A stretch of 64,000 nt of DNA from Novosphingobium taihuense (GTDB taxonomy: Bacteria; Pseudomonadota; Alphaproteobacteria; Sphingomonadales; Sphingomonadaceae), in NCBI RefSeq assembly GCF_007830315.1, contig NZ_VLKJ01000012.1, forward strand, positions 55,148 through 119,147, given 5' to 3'. The notes beneath the pieces were generated by a model, which made no database searches, was not told where the DNA came from, and saw only the letters and a list, made by a program, of their open reading frames with translations. The position numbers and the translations under genes are program-made. The number at the start of each line of letters is the position of its first letter. Positions within the stretch are counted from its first letter, which is position 1. Of the stretch, positions 1 through 8,184 are shown one piece after another.

Positions 1-297
1 TTCAATTTTTCGACCATGGCCAGCATCGTGCCTGAAGGTGCCAAGCCCGAAGTCGAACTGGTTTCTTCGGTGCGCGACGCCAAGGGGCTTGAGCTGCGGC
101 TGCGTAACAGCGGTTCCCGCTACGCCAATCTCGTTTCTTCAAAAGTGATGATCGGCGGCAAGCCGCTATCTGACGAAGCCTGGCGAGGGGCGCTGCGTAC
201 TGTCTGGCTTTTCCCTGGCAAGGACCGGGTCATTCGCATTGCGGATGTGCCAGCCAGCGGCGAGATCGCGTTCGAATACGCAGATCCGACCGCTTGA
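1..297 (+). CDS. Fimbrial periplasmic chaperone, C-terminal part (5' end outside window)
   Basis: The reading frame is open from base 1 (F-N-F-S-T before the first ATG at 16), so the gene starts upstream and the ATG at 16 is internal. The visible ~98 residues have the short beta-strand pattern of the second immunoglobulin-like domain of PapD-type chaperones: VELVSSVRDAKGLELRLRNSGSR, then a strand with GGKPL and a closing IRIADVP segment. Such chaperones bind pilus subunits in the periplasm and deliver them to the usher. The usher gene follows 30 bp downstream and a subunit gene follows that, which supports the call. Sequence similarity alone is modest for this C-terminal domain, so the assignment rests largely on context. 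Confidence 0.7.
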   Translation, partial: FNFSTMASIVPEGAKPEVELVSSVRDAKGLELRLRNSGSRYANLVSSKVMIGGKPLSDEAWRGALRTVWLFPGKDRVIRIADVPASGEIAFEYADPTA

Positions 298-327
298 TAG
301 CACACTGAAAGCTGGTCTGGACATCTG

Positions 328-2817
328 GTGATCACCACGTCTCCCTCCAAGAAATGTGACCTTCGCGCGCTCTTGCTTCTGAGCGCGGCGTCGGCTGCGT
401 TTTTCGGGGCGACAGCGGCGCACGCCCAGCCAGAGGATGCCCTTTCTGCGCAATCGCCCGCTTCTCGGCTCACCATCCCGCTCATCTACGAGGGGGTGTA
501 TCGTGGCGATGTTCCTGTTGCGATAGAGGGCGACCGCGTCGCGGTCTGGACCAGTCAGTTCATCAGCCTCTTGGGGCCGCAGATATCGCCGGAGATGCGT
601 GATCTGCTGATAAGTTCGGCAACGTCACCGGTCTCGATCGACATTGCCGTGCTCAATCGGCTAGGCATTGACGTGCGCTTTGACAGCGAAACGCTGGAAC
701 TGCACGTCTCTGTTCCGCTCGATGCGCAAGGCCGGATGGCACTATCCGCCGACGCAGGCCAAGGCTGGGACGAGCGTGACTTCCTGCCCTCGGCCGGTTT
801 CTCCGCCAGTGCTACGCTGTTGCTTTCGCAGCGGCATGTCTGGCAGTCGCCCTCAGAGCCCGATGGGTTCAAGCCGGTTCAGGCCAGCGCCGACCTAGCC
901 GCCAACATCGGCGGCGCGTCGGGTGTGTTCCTGTTCAGCCAGCACACCTATGATGGCGCCACCCGCAAGCTCCGGCGCGGCAACAGCCAGCTGGTCTTCG
1001 ATCTGGCTGACAAGGCCGTGCGAACCACCATCGGCGATGTCGCCCCGCAGCCGGTAGGGTTTCAGACGGCACCGCTGATCGGCGGCATCAGCGTTCAGCG
1101 TGCCTGGAACGAACTGCAGCCGCTGCGCAACATCCGTCCTTCGGGCCAGACCAGCTTCGTGCTCGATCGCCCTTCGACCATCGATGTCGTGGTCAATGGA
1201 GCGGTGGTCCGCTCGCTTCAGTTGCAGCCGGGCAAGTATGATCTCAACGACCTGCCGTTCCTGAATGGGCTCAACCAGGTCGAGCTTTACGTGCAAGACG
1301 AACAGGGCCGCCGACTGCTGACCTCGTTCTCGCAGTTCTACACCGCCCAATTGCTTGCCAAGGGCCTTCTCGACTTCAACTTCACCGCGGGGTTGCTGGA
1401 AAACCTGTCGGGCCTTGGCGCACGGTACCGGTCGTCATCACCCGGCGTTAGCGGCTGGGTGCGCTACGGGCTGAGCAATCAGTTGACGCTGGGCGGCAAC
1501 TTCCAGGTCGGCAAGGACATGGCGATGGGCGGTGTCGAAGGCGTCTTCGCCACCGGCCTCGGCTCCTTCTCGGGTCTCGCCAGCTTCAGCCGGGCCAAGG
1601 GCCGCACCGGTCGGGCCTTCCTCCTTGGTTACGAAAGCCAGTTCGGCGATCTCGGCCCATTCCATCAAGTGCGCCTCAATGTCGACTGGCGCGCTACCAG
1701 CCGCGATTTTGCGCAATTGGACCAGCTCTTCACCAACCCCGTGAAGTCGCTCTTACAGGCCCGCGCAACGGCAAATCTGGCGGGCGGTTTCAGCGGTGGG
1801 ATAAGCTACATTCGTTCCGTCGGCCGAGGCAACGAACCAGACCGCCGACAGGCCTCGGTGCAACTGCGCAAATCCTGGGGCCGCTTCGACCTTACCGGCA
1901 GCTATGATCGCATAGACACCAGCAACGCAAAGCGCGACGATCGTCTGCTCGTCACCGCGACGATGCGGCTCGGGCGCTCTCAGGACCTGCGAACCAGCTT
2001 CGACAGCCGCGGTAACACGGCCCGCGTGGAATACGCCCGCTTCGCACGCGATGAAATAGGAACCATTGGCATCCGTGCGGGGGTGGAGCGCACCGATGGC
2101 AGCGCCAACGCGACAGGCCAGGCCATCTTCAACGGCCATGACGTTCGTCTGGGCCTGGACCACCGCATCTTCCACTCCAGTGGTCTTGGCGGTGGCACCA
2201 GTCAGGAAACGCAGTATACCGTTGCCACGCAGATCGCGACCGCAGGTGGCAAAGTGGCCTTTGGGCGGCCGGTTGGCCCGCGCTTTGCCATCGTCTCTCC
2301 GCATCCGACGCTGCGTGGCTCCAAGCTCAGCGTAAGCGACGGTGCCTTGCGCGATCACCCGCAGGCGCAAGCCAAGGCGGGACGTCCCGCTCTTGTCGGT
2401 CTTGGCTCACCCTACGTGCCCAGCCGGATCAAGGTCGATGTGGACCGTCTGCCTGCCGGGTACGACATCGGTCCGGGCGAGTACCAGATGAAGCCTGCGC
2501 CGGTTTCAGGCTTTGCGGTGACCGTCGGCTCGGATGCGTCGCGTGTGGTGATGGGCGTAGCGCTGGACTCCAACGGCCAGCCTCTGGCGCAGCTAGGCGG
2601 AACGCTGGTCTCGCTAGACCGGCCGAACGACGCCCCCATCCTTGTGTTCACAAATCGCAATGGCCGCTTCGTCGCCACCGGGCTCGCTCCGGGCCGTTAC
2701 GAACTGCGCTTTGGCGACAATGGCGCCTGGCGCATTCCGGTTGTCGTGCCGAAGGACGGCGAAAACACGATTGCGCTTGGACAGTTGCAACTTCGTCCAG
2801 GAAAGGCTTCGCGATGA
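328..2817 (+). CDS. Chaperone-usher outer-membrane usher protein
   Basis: This 829-residue protein is the outer-membrane pore and assembly platform for a surface pilus. It starts at GTG 328, because no in-frame ATG precedes the signal peptide (about residues 1-33, ending AAHAQ). An N-terminal periplasmic domain follows (LIYEGVYRGDVPV). A plug-region signature lies at about 270-340 (DRPSTIDVVVNGAVVR, then PGKYDLNDLP and GLNQVELYVQD). A long beta-barrel region comes next, and a C-terminal carboxypeptidase-like domain (about 745-825, NGRFVATGLAPGRYEL) ends it. Its length matches FimD/PapC-type ushers. Its stop overlaps the next ATG by 4 bp, so usher and subunit are probably translationally coupled. 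The ribosome site before GTG is weak. Confidence 0.85.
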   Translation: MITTSPSKKCDLRALLLLSAASAAFFGATAAHAQPEDALSAQSPASRLTIPLIYEGVYRGDVPVAIEGDRVAVWTSQFISLLGPQISPEMRDLLISSATSPVSIDIAVLNRLGIDVRFDSETLELHVSVPLDAQGRMALSADAGQGWDERDFLPSAGFSASATLLLSQRHVWQSPSEPDGFKPVQASADLAANIGGASGVFLFSQHTYDGATRKLRRGNSQLVFDLADKAVRTTIGDVAPQPVGFQTAPLIGGISVQRAWNELQPLRNIRPSGQTSFVLDRPSTIDVVVNGAVVRSLQLQPGKYDLNDLPFLNGLNQVELYVQDEQGRRLLTSFSQFYTAQLLAKGLLDFNFTAGLLENLSGLGARYRSSSPGVSGWVRYGLSNQLTLGGNFQVGKDMAMGGVEGVFATGLGSFSGLASFSRAKGRTGRAFLLGYESQFGDLGPFHQVRLNVDWRATSRDFAQLDQLFTNPVKSLLQARATANLAGGFSGGISYIRSVGRGNEPDRRQASVQLRKSWGRFDLTGSYDRIDTSNAKRDDRLLVTATMRLGRSQDLRTSFDSRGNTARVEYARFARDEIGTIGIRAGVERTDGSANATGQAIFNGHDVRLGLDHRIFHSSGLGGGTSQETQYTVATQIATAGGKVAFGRPVGPRFAIVSPHPTLRGSKLSVSDGALRDHPQAQAKAGRPALVGLGSPYVPSRIKVDVDRLPAGYDIGPGEYQMKPAPVSGFAVTVGSDASRVVMGVALDSNGQPLAQLGGTLVSLDRPNDAPILVFTNRNGRFVATGLAPGRYELRFGDNGAWRIPVVVPKDGENTIALGQLQLRPGKASR

Positions 2818-3716
2818 TGGCAAGTGTCCGGCGGCTGTCGGGGCTTCTTGCGGCAGCCTTCGTTGCGCTGCTCGTGTCTGTGCCGGCCCATGCCGCCTGC
2901 AACGGCGCATTGACGGCGGGAACGCCACCCAGCGTCAGCTATGATCCGTTTTCCGGAGAGGCAACCGTCACCGCAACGGTAACCACAAACCGGACCGGAT
3001 CCTGCGCGCCGGGCCTCAACATTACCGGATCGGGAACATCACCCAACCGGGTCGTGACGTCGTCGGGATCGACCCTCGCCTACACGATCAACAATCCGGG
3101 CGGTTCGATCTATCAGAACAGTTCAACGGCTTTTCTTGGCATCACTTCTGCCAACAATCAGTCGGTCCAACAGACACTGACCTTCAAGATAGCCGCATCG
3201 CAGGTCGTCAACGCAGGCACTTATACCGATACCATCACGATCCGGTTCGTCGATAACGGGACGCTCATGTCGGCGCAGAGTGGACAGGTGACAACCCTGA
3301 CCATGCTGGTGACCGTTACCGTGCCGAGCAAGAGCCAGGTCAATATTGCCGGTAGTTCCGGAACCTTCGGCACATTTGCGATCACCACGCTCGACTTTGG
3401 CGAACTGGCGCAGAACGCCGTGCGCAACGCGTTCGTGCAGGTGCGATCGACTGCAGCCGTCAGTATAACCGTTACCAGCGTGAACTCGGGCAGCCTGAAG
3501 CGTATCGGCACGACCTTCCAGTCGACGGTCGCTTATTCTCTCTCGCTGAATAGCACTGCGCTCAACCTGTCTACCGGCCCAAAGTCGATCAACGTCAACC
3601 CAGCCCGCACGATTGACGGCACGAACCTGCCGCTGGCCATCACTTTGACCGGGGCCACGACGGGTTTGCCCGCCGGAACCTATCAGGATGTGCTCACCGT
3701 CGACGTCGTGCCCTGA
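2814..3716 (+). CDS. Spore coat protein U-type pilus subunit or tip adhesin
   Basis: This 300-residue exported protein has a signal peptide (about 1-27, ending PAHA) followed at once by Cys-Asn, as in spore coat U (SCPU) domain proteins of sigma-type or archaic pili. Two beta-rich Ser/Thr-rich domains can be seen: residues 28-165, with a Cys pair that could form a disulfide, and residues 170-300, ending in the strand GTYQDVLTVDVVP that is typical of SCPU domains. It overlaps the usher gene by an ATGA. A two-domain subunit after the usher fits a tip adhesin, with the major pilin probably upstream of the window. The adhesin role is inference; the family placement is fairly firm. Confidence 0.75.
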   Translation: MMASVRRLSGLLAAAFVALLVSVPAHAACNGALTAGTPPSVSYDPFSGEATVTATVTTNRTGSCAPGLNITGSGTSPNRVVTSSGSTLAYTINNPGGSIYQNSSTAFLGITSANNQSVQQTLTFKIAASQVVNAGTYTDTITIRFVDNGTLMSAQSGQVTTLTMLVTVTVPSKSQVNIAGSSGTFGTFAITTLDFGELAQNAVRNAFVQVRSTAAVSITVTSVNSGSLKRIGTTFQSTVAYSLSLNSTALNLSTGPKSINVNPARTIDGTNLPLAITLTGATTGLPAGTYQDVLTVDVVP

Positions 3717-3805
3717 TCACTAAGCAGTTTTCCGCAGCCTCTGACTAAGCTGTCGAGCAGGTCTTCCGCGTAGACAAGCCTTCGTCTTACGAAGGAGTGT
3801 GCGTC

Positions 3806-4033
3806 GTGCGCCTGATCCCGCTTCTGCTGCTAGGCGTGACATGCGCGCCGTCGGTTGCGTACGCTGATACTATCGCGATTGTCGTGAGGGTAGAGGTGCC
3901 GGTCGTCTGCAAGCTGGTTGCTGACGGCCGCTTCAACTGTAACCGCAAAGGGATGCCCCCTGCTTCCGAGCTTATCGTCAAGCCGGAACTGCAGGCAGGG
4001 CAGGGCGTCATCGTCAGGTCGATCGCTCCTTAG
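3806..4033 (+). CDS. Small secreted protein of unknown function
   Basis: A 75-residue protein starting at GTG 3806, chosen because GGAG (3794-3797) lies 8 bp upstream; the GTG at 3797 overlaps that site and is unlikely. A clear signal peptide (MRLIPLLLLG to SVAYA, about 20 residues) precedes a short mature chain with two cysteines (VVCKLVADGRFNCNRKG) that could pair. It lies 89 bp after the pilus subunit gene and before an outer-membrane protein, so it may be an accessory of the pilus locus. I do not recognise a family. Confidence 0.55.
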   Translation: MRLIPLLLLGVTCAPSVAYADTIAIVVRVEVPVVCKLVADGRFNCNRKGMPPASELIVKPELQAGQGVIVRSIAP

Positions 4034-4187
4034 GCTGACATCGCATGATAACGTAGGCGCCTGCCGGGCGCAGGCCGAAAACTTCTTCATTTGTTGATCC
4101 GCGCCCTTGCCTGGGGAATAAAGCCCCGTGGGGAACGTTAGGTGCGGCTGTGTCTGGATCGGCACAGGCGAATGGAGGGGCGCACAC

Positions 4188-5189
4188 ATGAGAAATGCAC
4201 TGGTCGCAAGCTCGATACTGGCGGCGGCGACAATGTCTGCGAATGTTGCCGCTGCGCAGGAAGCGCCGCCTGCGAACGCGGCGGAAGATCCGGGCGTGTG
4301 GCGTGCAAGCGTCGGCGTGAACTACTCTGAAGGCGACTATGGCGACACGCAATCGACCAAGGTCGTCTCTGCACCGGTTGCGCTCAAGTATCGCAAAGGC
4401 GGCTTCTCGATCCGTGTCTCGGTGCCGTGGGTCCACATCGACGGTCCGGGAAGCATTCTCGACACGCCGCAGGGGCGCGATGCCGGATTCGGCGATCTTG
4501 GCACCACGGGCGATGATGGCGGGAGCAGTGGCGGGAGTGACGACTCTTCAAGTTCAGGATCGGGAAGTTCAGGTTCGAACTCCGGTTCGGACAGTTCTGG
4601 CTCGGGTGGCTCAGGCTCCGGCGGTTCCGGATCTTCTGGCGGCGATGACGACAGTGGCAGCGGCGGAGTGATCGTGCCGCCGTCGCCCGGTACTGCGCTG
4701 TCCAACAGCCGTGGCGGACTGGGCGATGTCTCGGTGGCACTAGGCTACTCGCTCGAGCTTGGCCGGTCGACCTGGTTCGATCTCGGCACGCGGCTCAAGC
4801 TGCCAACGGCATCGCGGAGCAAACGGCTCGGCACAGGCAAGGCTGACGTGACCGTGAGCGGTGATCTGGTGCAGGACATTGGCCGGTTCAGCCTCTTTGC
4901 CGGAGCGCGCTACCGTTTCCTCGGCAAGCCGGCCGGATCGACCTTGCGCGATACATGGGGCGCGGGCGGCGGCGTGAGCTATCGTCTGCCCGGTGGCACG
5001 ATAGTGGGCGCAGACTATGACTGGCAGGAATCGGCAACGCCTGGTCGCATTGCCAGCAGCGAGGCGACCGGCTGGGTCAACTTCGGCCTCACGCGCAAGC
5101 TGCGCCTGCAGGTGTTCGGTTCGACCGGATTCAACGCTCGCAGCACTGATTTTGCAGGCGGTCTCTCTTTGAGCTGGCGCCTGAACTGA
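4188..5189 (+). CDS. Outer-membrane beta-barrel protein with Gly/Ser/Asp-rich insert
   Basis: The start is ATG 4188, preceded by GGAGGGG (4174-4180) and followed by a signal peptide (to about residue 23, VAAAQ). The 333-residue product has amphipathic strands typical of outer-membrane barrels (VGVNYSEGDYGD, FSIRVSVPWVHI, WFDLGTRLKLPT, FAGARYRFLG) and ends in a strand with W-R-L-N. The early residues resemble transporter-like or DUF3187-type barrel proteins that check for VPW-type motifs, but I cannot name the family. Residues about 109-160 are almost only Gly, Ser and Asp, a long polar loop inserted between strands. It may be surface exposed and could be length-variable or metal-binding; that is inference. 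It follows the pilus genes by 154 bp. Confidence 0.6.
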   Translation: MRNALVASSILAAATMSANVAAAQEAPPANAAEDPGVWRASVGVNYSEGDYGDTQSTKVVSAPVALKYRKGGFSIRVSVPWVHIDGPGSILDTPQGRDAGFGDLGTTGDDGGSSGGSDDSSSSGSGSSGSNSGSDSSGSGGSGSGGSGSSGGDDDSGSGGVIVPPSPGTALSNSRGGLGDVSVALGYSLELGRSTWFDLGTRLKLPTASRSKRLGTGKADVTVSGDLVQDIGRFSLFAGARYRFLGKPAGSTLRDTWGAGGGVSYRLPGGTIVGADYDWQESATPGRIASSEATGWVNFGLTRKLRLQVFGSTGFNARSTDFAGGLSLSWRLN

Positions 5190-5276
5190 TGCGACCGAAA
5201 AGAATTTTGGCAGGGAAGGAATAAGCTCGAACAGCCGTCGTTGTCGCCCCGATTGGATGGAAAGGGGTGACCAACG

Positions 5277-6401
5277 ATGCTGCAGGACCTGCGAACGCTC
5301 AAAAGCTTGCTGGGCACAGATGGCGAGCGATCCGCCGACATCTTGCGTAAGGGGCGATTGCTGCGCGAAGACCGGCGTGAGGCGGCCAAGCGGGCTTTCA
5401 CCACGCGCCGGGTCGATCTGGAACTGGCGACGCGGTTACGCTCCGATCTGCGGCCGCGCGCCGGAGATCTCGTTCTCGCCCGCGTGATCCAGCTCGGCCA
5501 GCACCAGAAGCTTGAATCGCCGCACGGTCGCCGCGCCCAGCTTTATGAAGGCGACGAAATCATCGTCTCCTATGGCGAGCGCTACGCACCAGACCAGTTC
5601 GAGGCCATTGTGCCCGAGGACCTTTCAGCCTGCGATCTGGTTGCCGGAGGAGGCGTTGCGGGCACGGTAATCAGCCGCCACGCGAAGATTCGCGCCGCGA
5701 CCCGCATCGAACCTGTCGGCCTGCTCGCCGATGACGCTGGCAAGGTGCTCAATCTCGCGCGGTTCGGGCTTCCACGTCTGACCGCCAAGGCGGCGCTGCC
5801 TCCGGTGGTGGCGGTTGTCGGGACCTCCATGAATGCCGGGAAGACCACTGCTGCAGCAGGACTGATCCACGGACTGTCGCGTGCAGGTCTTACGGTTGCC
5901 GCGACCAAGGTGACCGGTACCGGCTCCGGCGGTGATCTGTGGACCATGCTTGATGCAGGTGCCCGCTCGGTGCTCGATTTTACCGACCATGGCCACGCCT
6001 CTACTGCGGGGCTCGGTCACGACCGGATCGAAAGCGTGGCGCTGTCACTCATTGCGCACAGCGCGGCCGAAAAGCCGGACGTGGTCGTGGTGGAAGTGGC
6101 GGATGGACTTCTCCAGCGCGAGACCGGCGCCCTGCTGCGATCGCCACGCTTGCGAGATGTTCTCCATGGCGTGCTGTTTGCCGCAGGCGATGCCATGGGG
6201 GCTGTAGCTGGACACCAGTGGCTGCTCGACGCGGGGCACAGGGTGCTCGGTGTTTCCGGTCTGCTCAGCGCGTCGCCGCTGGCGCAGCGCGAGGCCGAAG
6301 CGGCGCTGGGGCGGCAGGTTCTTTCGCTCGCCGATCTGCGCGATGCGGTCACTGCGCCGAAGATCTGCTTTGCTGGCGGAGAGGTCTCGTGCGTCGCCTG
6401 A
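5277..6401 (+). CDS. P-loop NTPase of unknown function (MobB/BioD-like fold)
   Basis: This 374-residue cytoplasmic protein starts at ATG 5277 after GGAAAGGGG. Residues 1-165 form an uncharacterised N-terminal region. Residues about 182-190 hold a clear Walker A motif, GTSMNAGKTT, followed by repeating beta-alpha units: KVTGTGSGGD, a DVVVVEVADGLL Walker B-like segment and FAAGDAMGA. The GTSxxxGKT form recalls the dethiobiotin synthase, MobB and DUF1611 group, where ATP is used for ligase or transfer reactions. The downstream ABC-type membrane gene overlaps it by 13 bp, and an alpha/beta hydrolase and porin follow, so it belongs to a four-gene operon. The substrate is unknown; whether it energises the membrane protein is only a speculation. 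Confidence 0.6.
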   Translation: MLQDLRTLKSLLGTDGERSADILRKGRLLREDRREAAKRAFTTRRVDLELATRLRSDLRPRAGDLVLARVIQLGQHQKLESPHGRRAQLYEGDEIIVSYGERYAPDQFEAIVPEDLSACDLVAGGGVAGTVISRHAKIRAATRIEPVGLLADDAGKVLNLARFGLPRLTAKAALPPVVAVVGTSMNAGKTTAAAGLIHGLSRAGLTVAATKVTGTGSGGDLWTMLDAGARSVLDFTDHGHASTAGLGHDRIESVALSLIAHSAAEKPDVVVVEVADGLLQRETGALLRSPRLRDVLHGVLFAAGDAMGAVAGHQWLLDAGHRVLGVSGLLSASPLAQREAEAALGRQVLSLADLRDAVTAPKICFAGGEVSCVA

Positions 6402-7372
6402 CCGCGCGCATTCCCGCGATGCGAATGGCGCTGCCCGTTGCGGTTGCTGCGGCACAAGCAGGCGCGACGCTTGTCGGCGCGGCGCTCGTGCATCGCGCCG
6501 GGCAAGGGCCTGTCGAGCCTGGAACGATCAGTCTTGCGGTGGCAGCGCTTGTCTTGACGTTCGCGCTGGAAGTGTTGCGGCGGCGACTATGCGAGGCCAT
6601 TGGCTGGCAGGAGGTTGCGCAAGTTCGCGCAAGACTGTTCCGACGAGTTCTGCGGGCTGATCGCGCCGACGTTGCCCGCCAGCGCCACGGCGCAATGCTG
6701 CAAGTCTTCGTCGGCGATCTTTCGGCCCGGCGGCAGTGGTGGAGCGATGGCCTGCCGCGCGCGGTGACCGCGCCGGTGCTGCTCTTTGCCCTGTTGGCTT
6801 GGGCGGCGTGGCAATCGCCCGCAATGGCAGGCTGGATCGGCGCGATGCTGGCAATGGGCATTGCCAGTGGAGCAGCACTGCTGCGCCCGCTCACCCGAAC
6901 CGTTCGCGAAGTGCGGCGCGTGCGCGGACGCCTTTCTGCCTTTGCTTCAGACCGGATTGCCCATGCGGCATCCCAAGCCCCCGCTGCGAACGAGCGTGCC
7001 GAAATGCGGCGGCTCAAACGGCGCAGCGATGCGCTCAATCGTGCGGCCTTGCGCCGCGCCTGGTTCACCGGATCGCTTCGCGGGCTGCCCCACCTCGTGA
7101 CCAGCCTGATCCTGCTGATCGTGCTGTTGAATGGTGGGCATGTTTCAGGGACCATTGTCGTGATCGGCACGGCAGGCCTCGCACTGTCGGACCTCGCCCG
7201 GGCGGCAGAACTGTGGATTCCGGCGCGCATTTCCGCTCGTCGTATCCACCGCCTGATGCGCCTGCCCAATGATCGCAGAGCAGCCACCCCAATCGCCGCG
7301 AGTGCCGTCCTGGTCGATTTCGCCACGGCTGCCCGAAGCGCCGAGCCTGAGAGCAGGGCCAAGAAACCATGA
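6389..7372 (+). CDS. ABC-exporter transmembrane domain protein lacking an ATPase domain
   Basis: The start is GTG 6389, supported by GGAGAGG at 6378-6384, and it overlaps the upstream stop by 13 bp. The 327-residue product reads as a type I ABC exporter membrane domain: hydrophobic segments near residues 10-30, 45-65, 125-165 and 245-285, with coupling-helix-like charged stretches between them (EVRRVRGRLSAFASDRIAHA; ERAEMRRLKRRSDALNRAA). It ends about 20 residues after ISARRIHRLMRLP, where the nucleotide-binding domain normally begins, so no Walker motifs exist. The stop is clean and overlaps the next ATG (ATGA), which argues for a genuine short form rather than a recent frameshift. A separate ATPase elsewhere, or the P-loop protein just upstream, would be needed for transport. 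Confidence 0.65.
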   Translation: MRRLTARIPAMRMALPVAVAAAQAGATLVGAALVHRAGQGPVEPGTISLAVAALVLTFALEVLRRRLCEAIGWQEVAQVRARLFRRVLRADRADVARQRHGAMLQVFVGDLSARRQWWSDGLPRAVTAPVLLFALLAWAAWQSPAMAGWIGAMLAMGIASGAALLRPLTRTVREVRRVRGRLSAFASDRIAHAASQAPAANERAEMRRLKRRSDALNRAALRRAWFTGSLRGLPHLVTSLILLIVLLNGGHVSGTIVVIGTAGLALSDLARAAELWIPARISARRIHRLMRLPNDRRAATPIAASAVLVDFATAARSAEPESRAKKP

Positions 7373-8184
7373 CTGCGCTTCCCCTCACACCCCTGATGGC
7401 GATGCCAATGTCCTTACCGCAATTCCTCACAGTTCCCGGTGGCACCGGACGTACCTACTATGCCGTCGCCCCCGAGACCCTGCGACGGGACGCTGTGCCA
7501 CTGGTCGTTGTCCACGGCATATCGCGCAATGCGGCAGAACTTGCCCTGCGCTTCGGCGAACTGGCTCAGTTAGCTGGCGTGCCCGTCATCGCGCCGCTTT
7601 TCGAGCGCCGCACATTTGGCATGTACCAGCAGGTACTGGACCCTGCCGGTGCAACGCCATGCGACGAGGCCCTGTCCGACATTCTGGCCGATGCGTCGAG
7701 CCGGTTCGGCTTCGACGCCTCACGGATTGATCTCTTCGGCTTTTCGGGCGGGGCCCAGTTCGCCCACCGCTATGCCATGCTGCACCCGCAGCGCGTGCGA
7801 ACCTGCGTTGCTGCAGCTGCAGGGTGGTACACGATGCCGGATCGCCACACCCCATGGCCGCTCGGGCTCGCTGACGCGCCAATTGCGATCGAGCGATCGT
7901 CGCTGCGGCGGGTCCGTTTCGAGGTCATTGTCGGCGCGCTTGACCGTCAACAGGACAAGGCGCTGCGCCGCTCTTCAGAAATCGACGCGGTGCAGGGTGT
8001 CCACCGCTTGCAGCGTGCCCGTCGCTGGCACCGAGCCATGCGCAAGGCCGGTGTGCCCGGCAGCCTGACCGTCATCCCCGGCCTCAGCCACGCTTTCGGC
8101 GATGCCGTACACCTCGGCATCGTGCCGCTCGTCTTTCAACTGCTCGGCACGAGCCGGGCCATTCATGAGGAACCCGCAACATGA
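7369..8184 (+). CDS. Alpha/beta hydrolase (esterase-like)
   Basis: A 271-residue protein that overlaps the ABC membrane gene (ATGA, 7369-7372) and the next porin gene (ATGA, 8181-8184). The alpha/beta hydrolase fold is shown by the oxyanion-hole segment VVVHGISRN (about residues 47-55), the nucleophile elbow GFSGG (about 124-128), and a late His in GLSHAFGD (about 243). No signal peptide is convincing, so it is probably cytoplasmic. PHB depolymerase-like or esterase activity is possible, but the substrate cannot be read from sequence. Placement between a membrane transporter half and a porin suggests that it processes an imported or exported compound. Confidence 0.7.
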   Translation: MTALPLTPLMAMPMSLPQFLTVPGGTGRTYYAVAPETLRRDAVPLVVVHGISRNAAELALRFGELAQLAGVPVIAPLFERRTFGMYQQVLDPAGATPCDEALSDILADASSRFGFDASRIDLFGFSGGAQFAHRYAMLHPQRVRTCVAAAAGWYTMPDRHTPWPLGLADAPIAIERSSLRRVRFEVIVGALDRQQDKALRRSSEIDAVQGVHRLQRARRWHRAMRKAGVPGSLTVIPGLSHAFGDAVHLGIVPLVFQLLGTSRAIHEEPAT

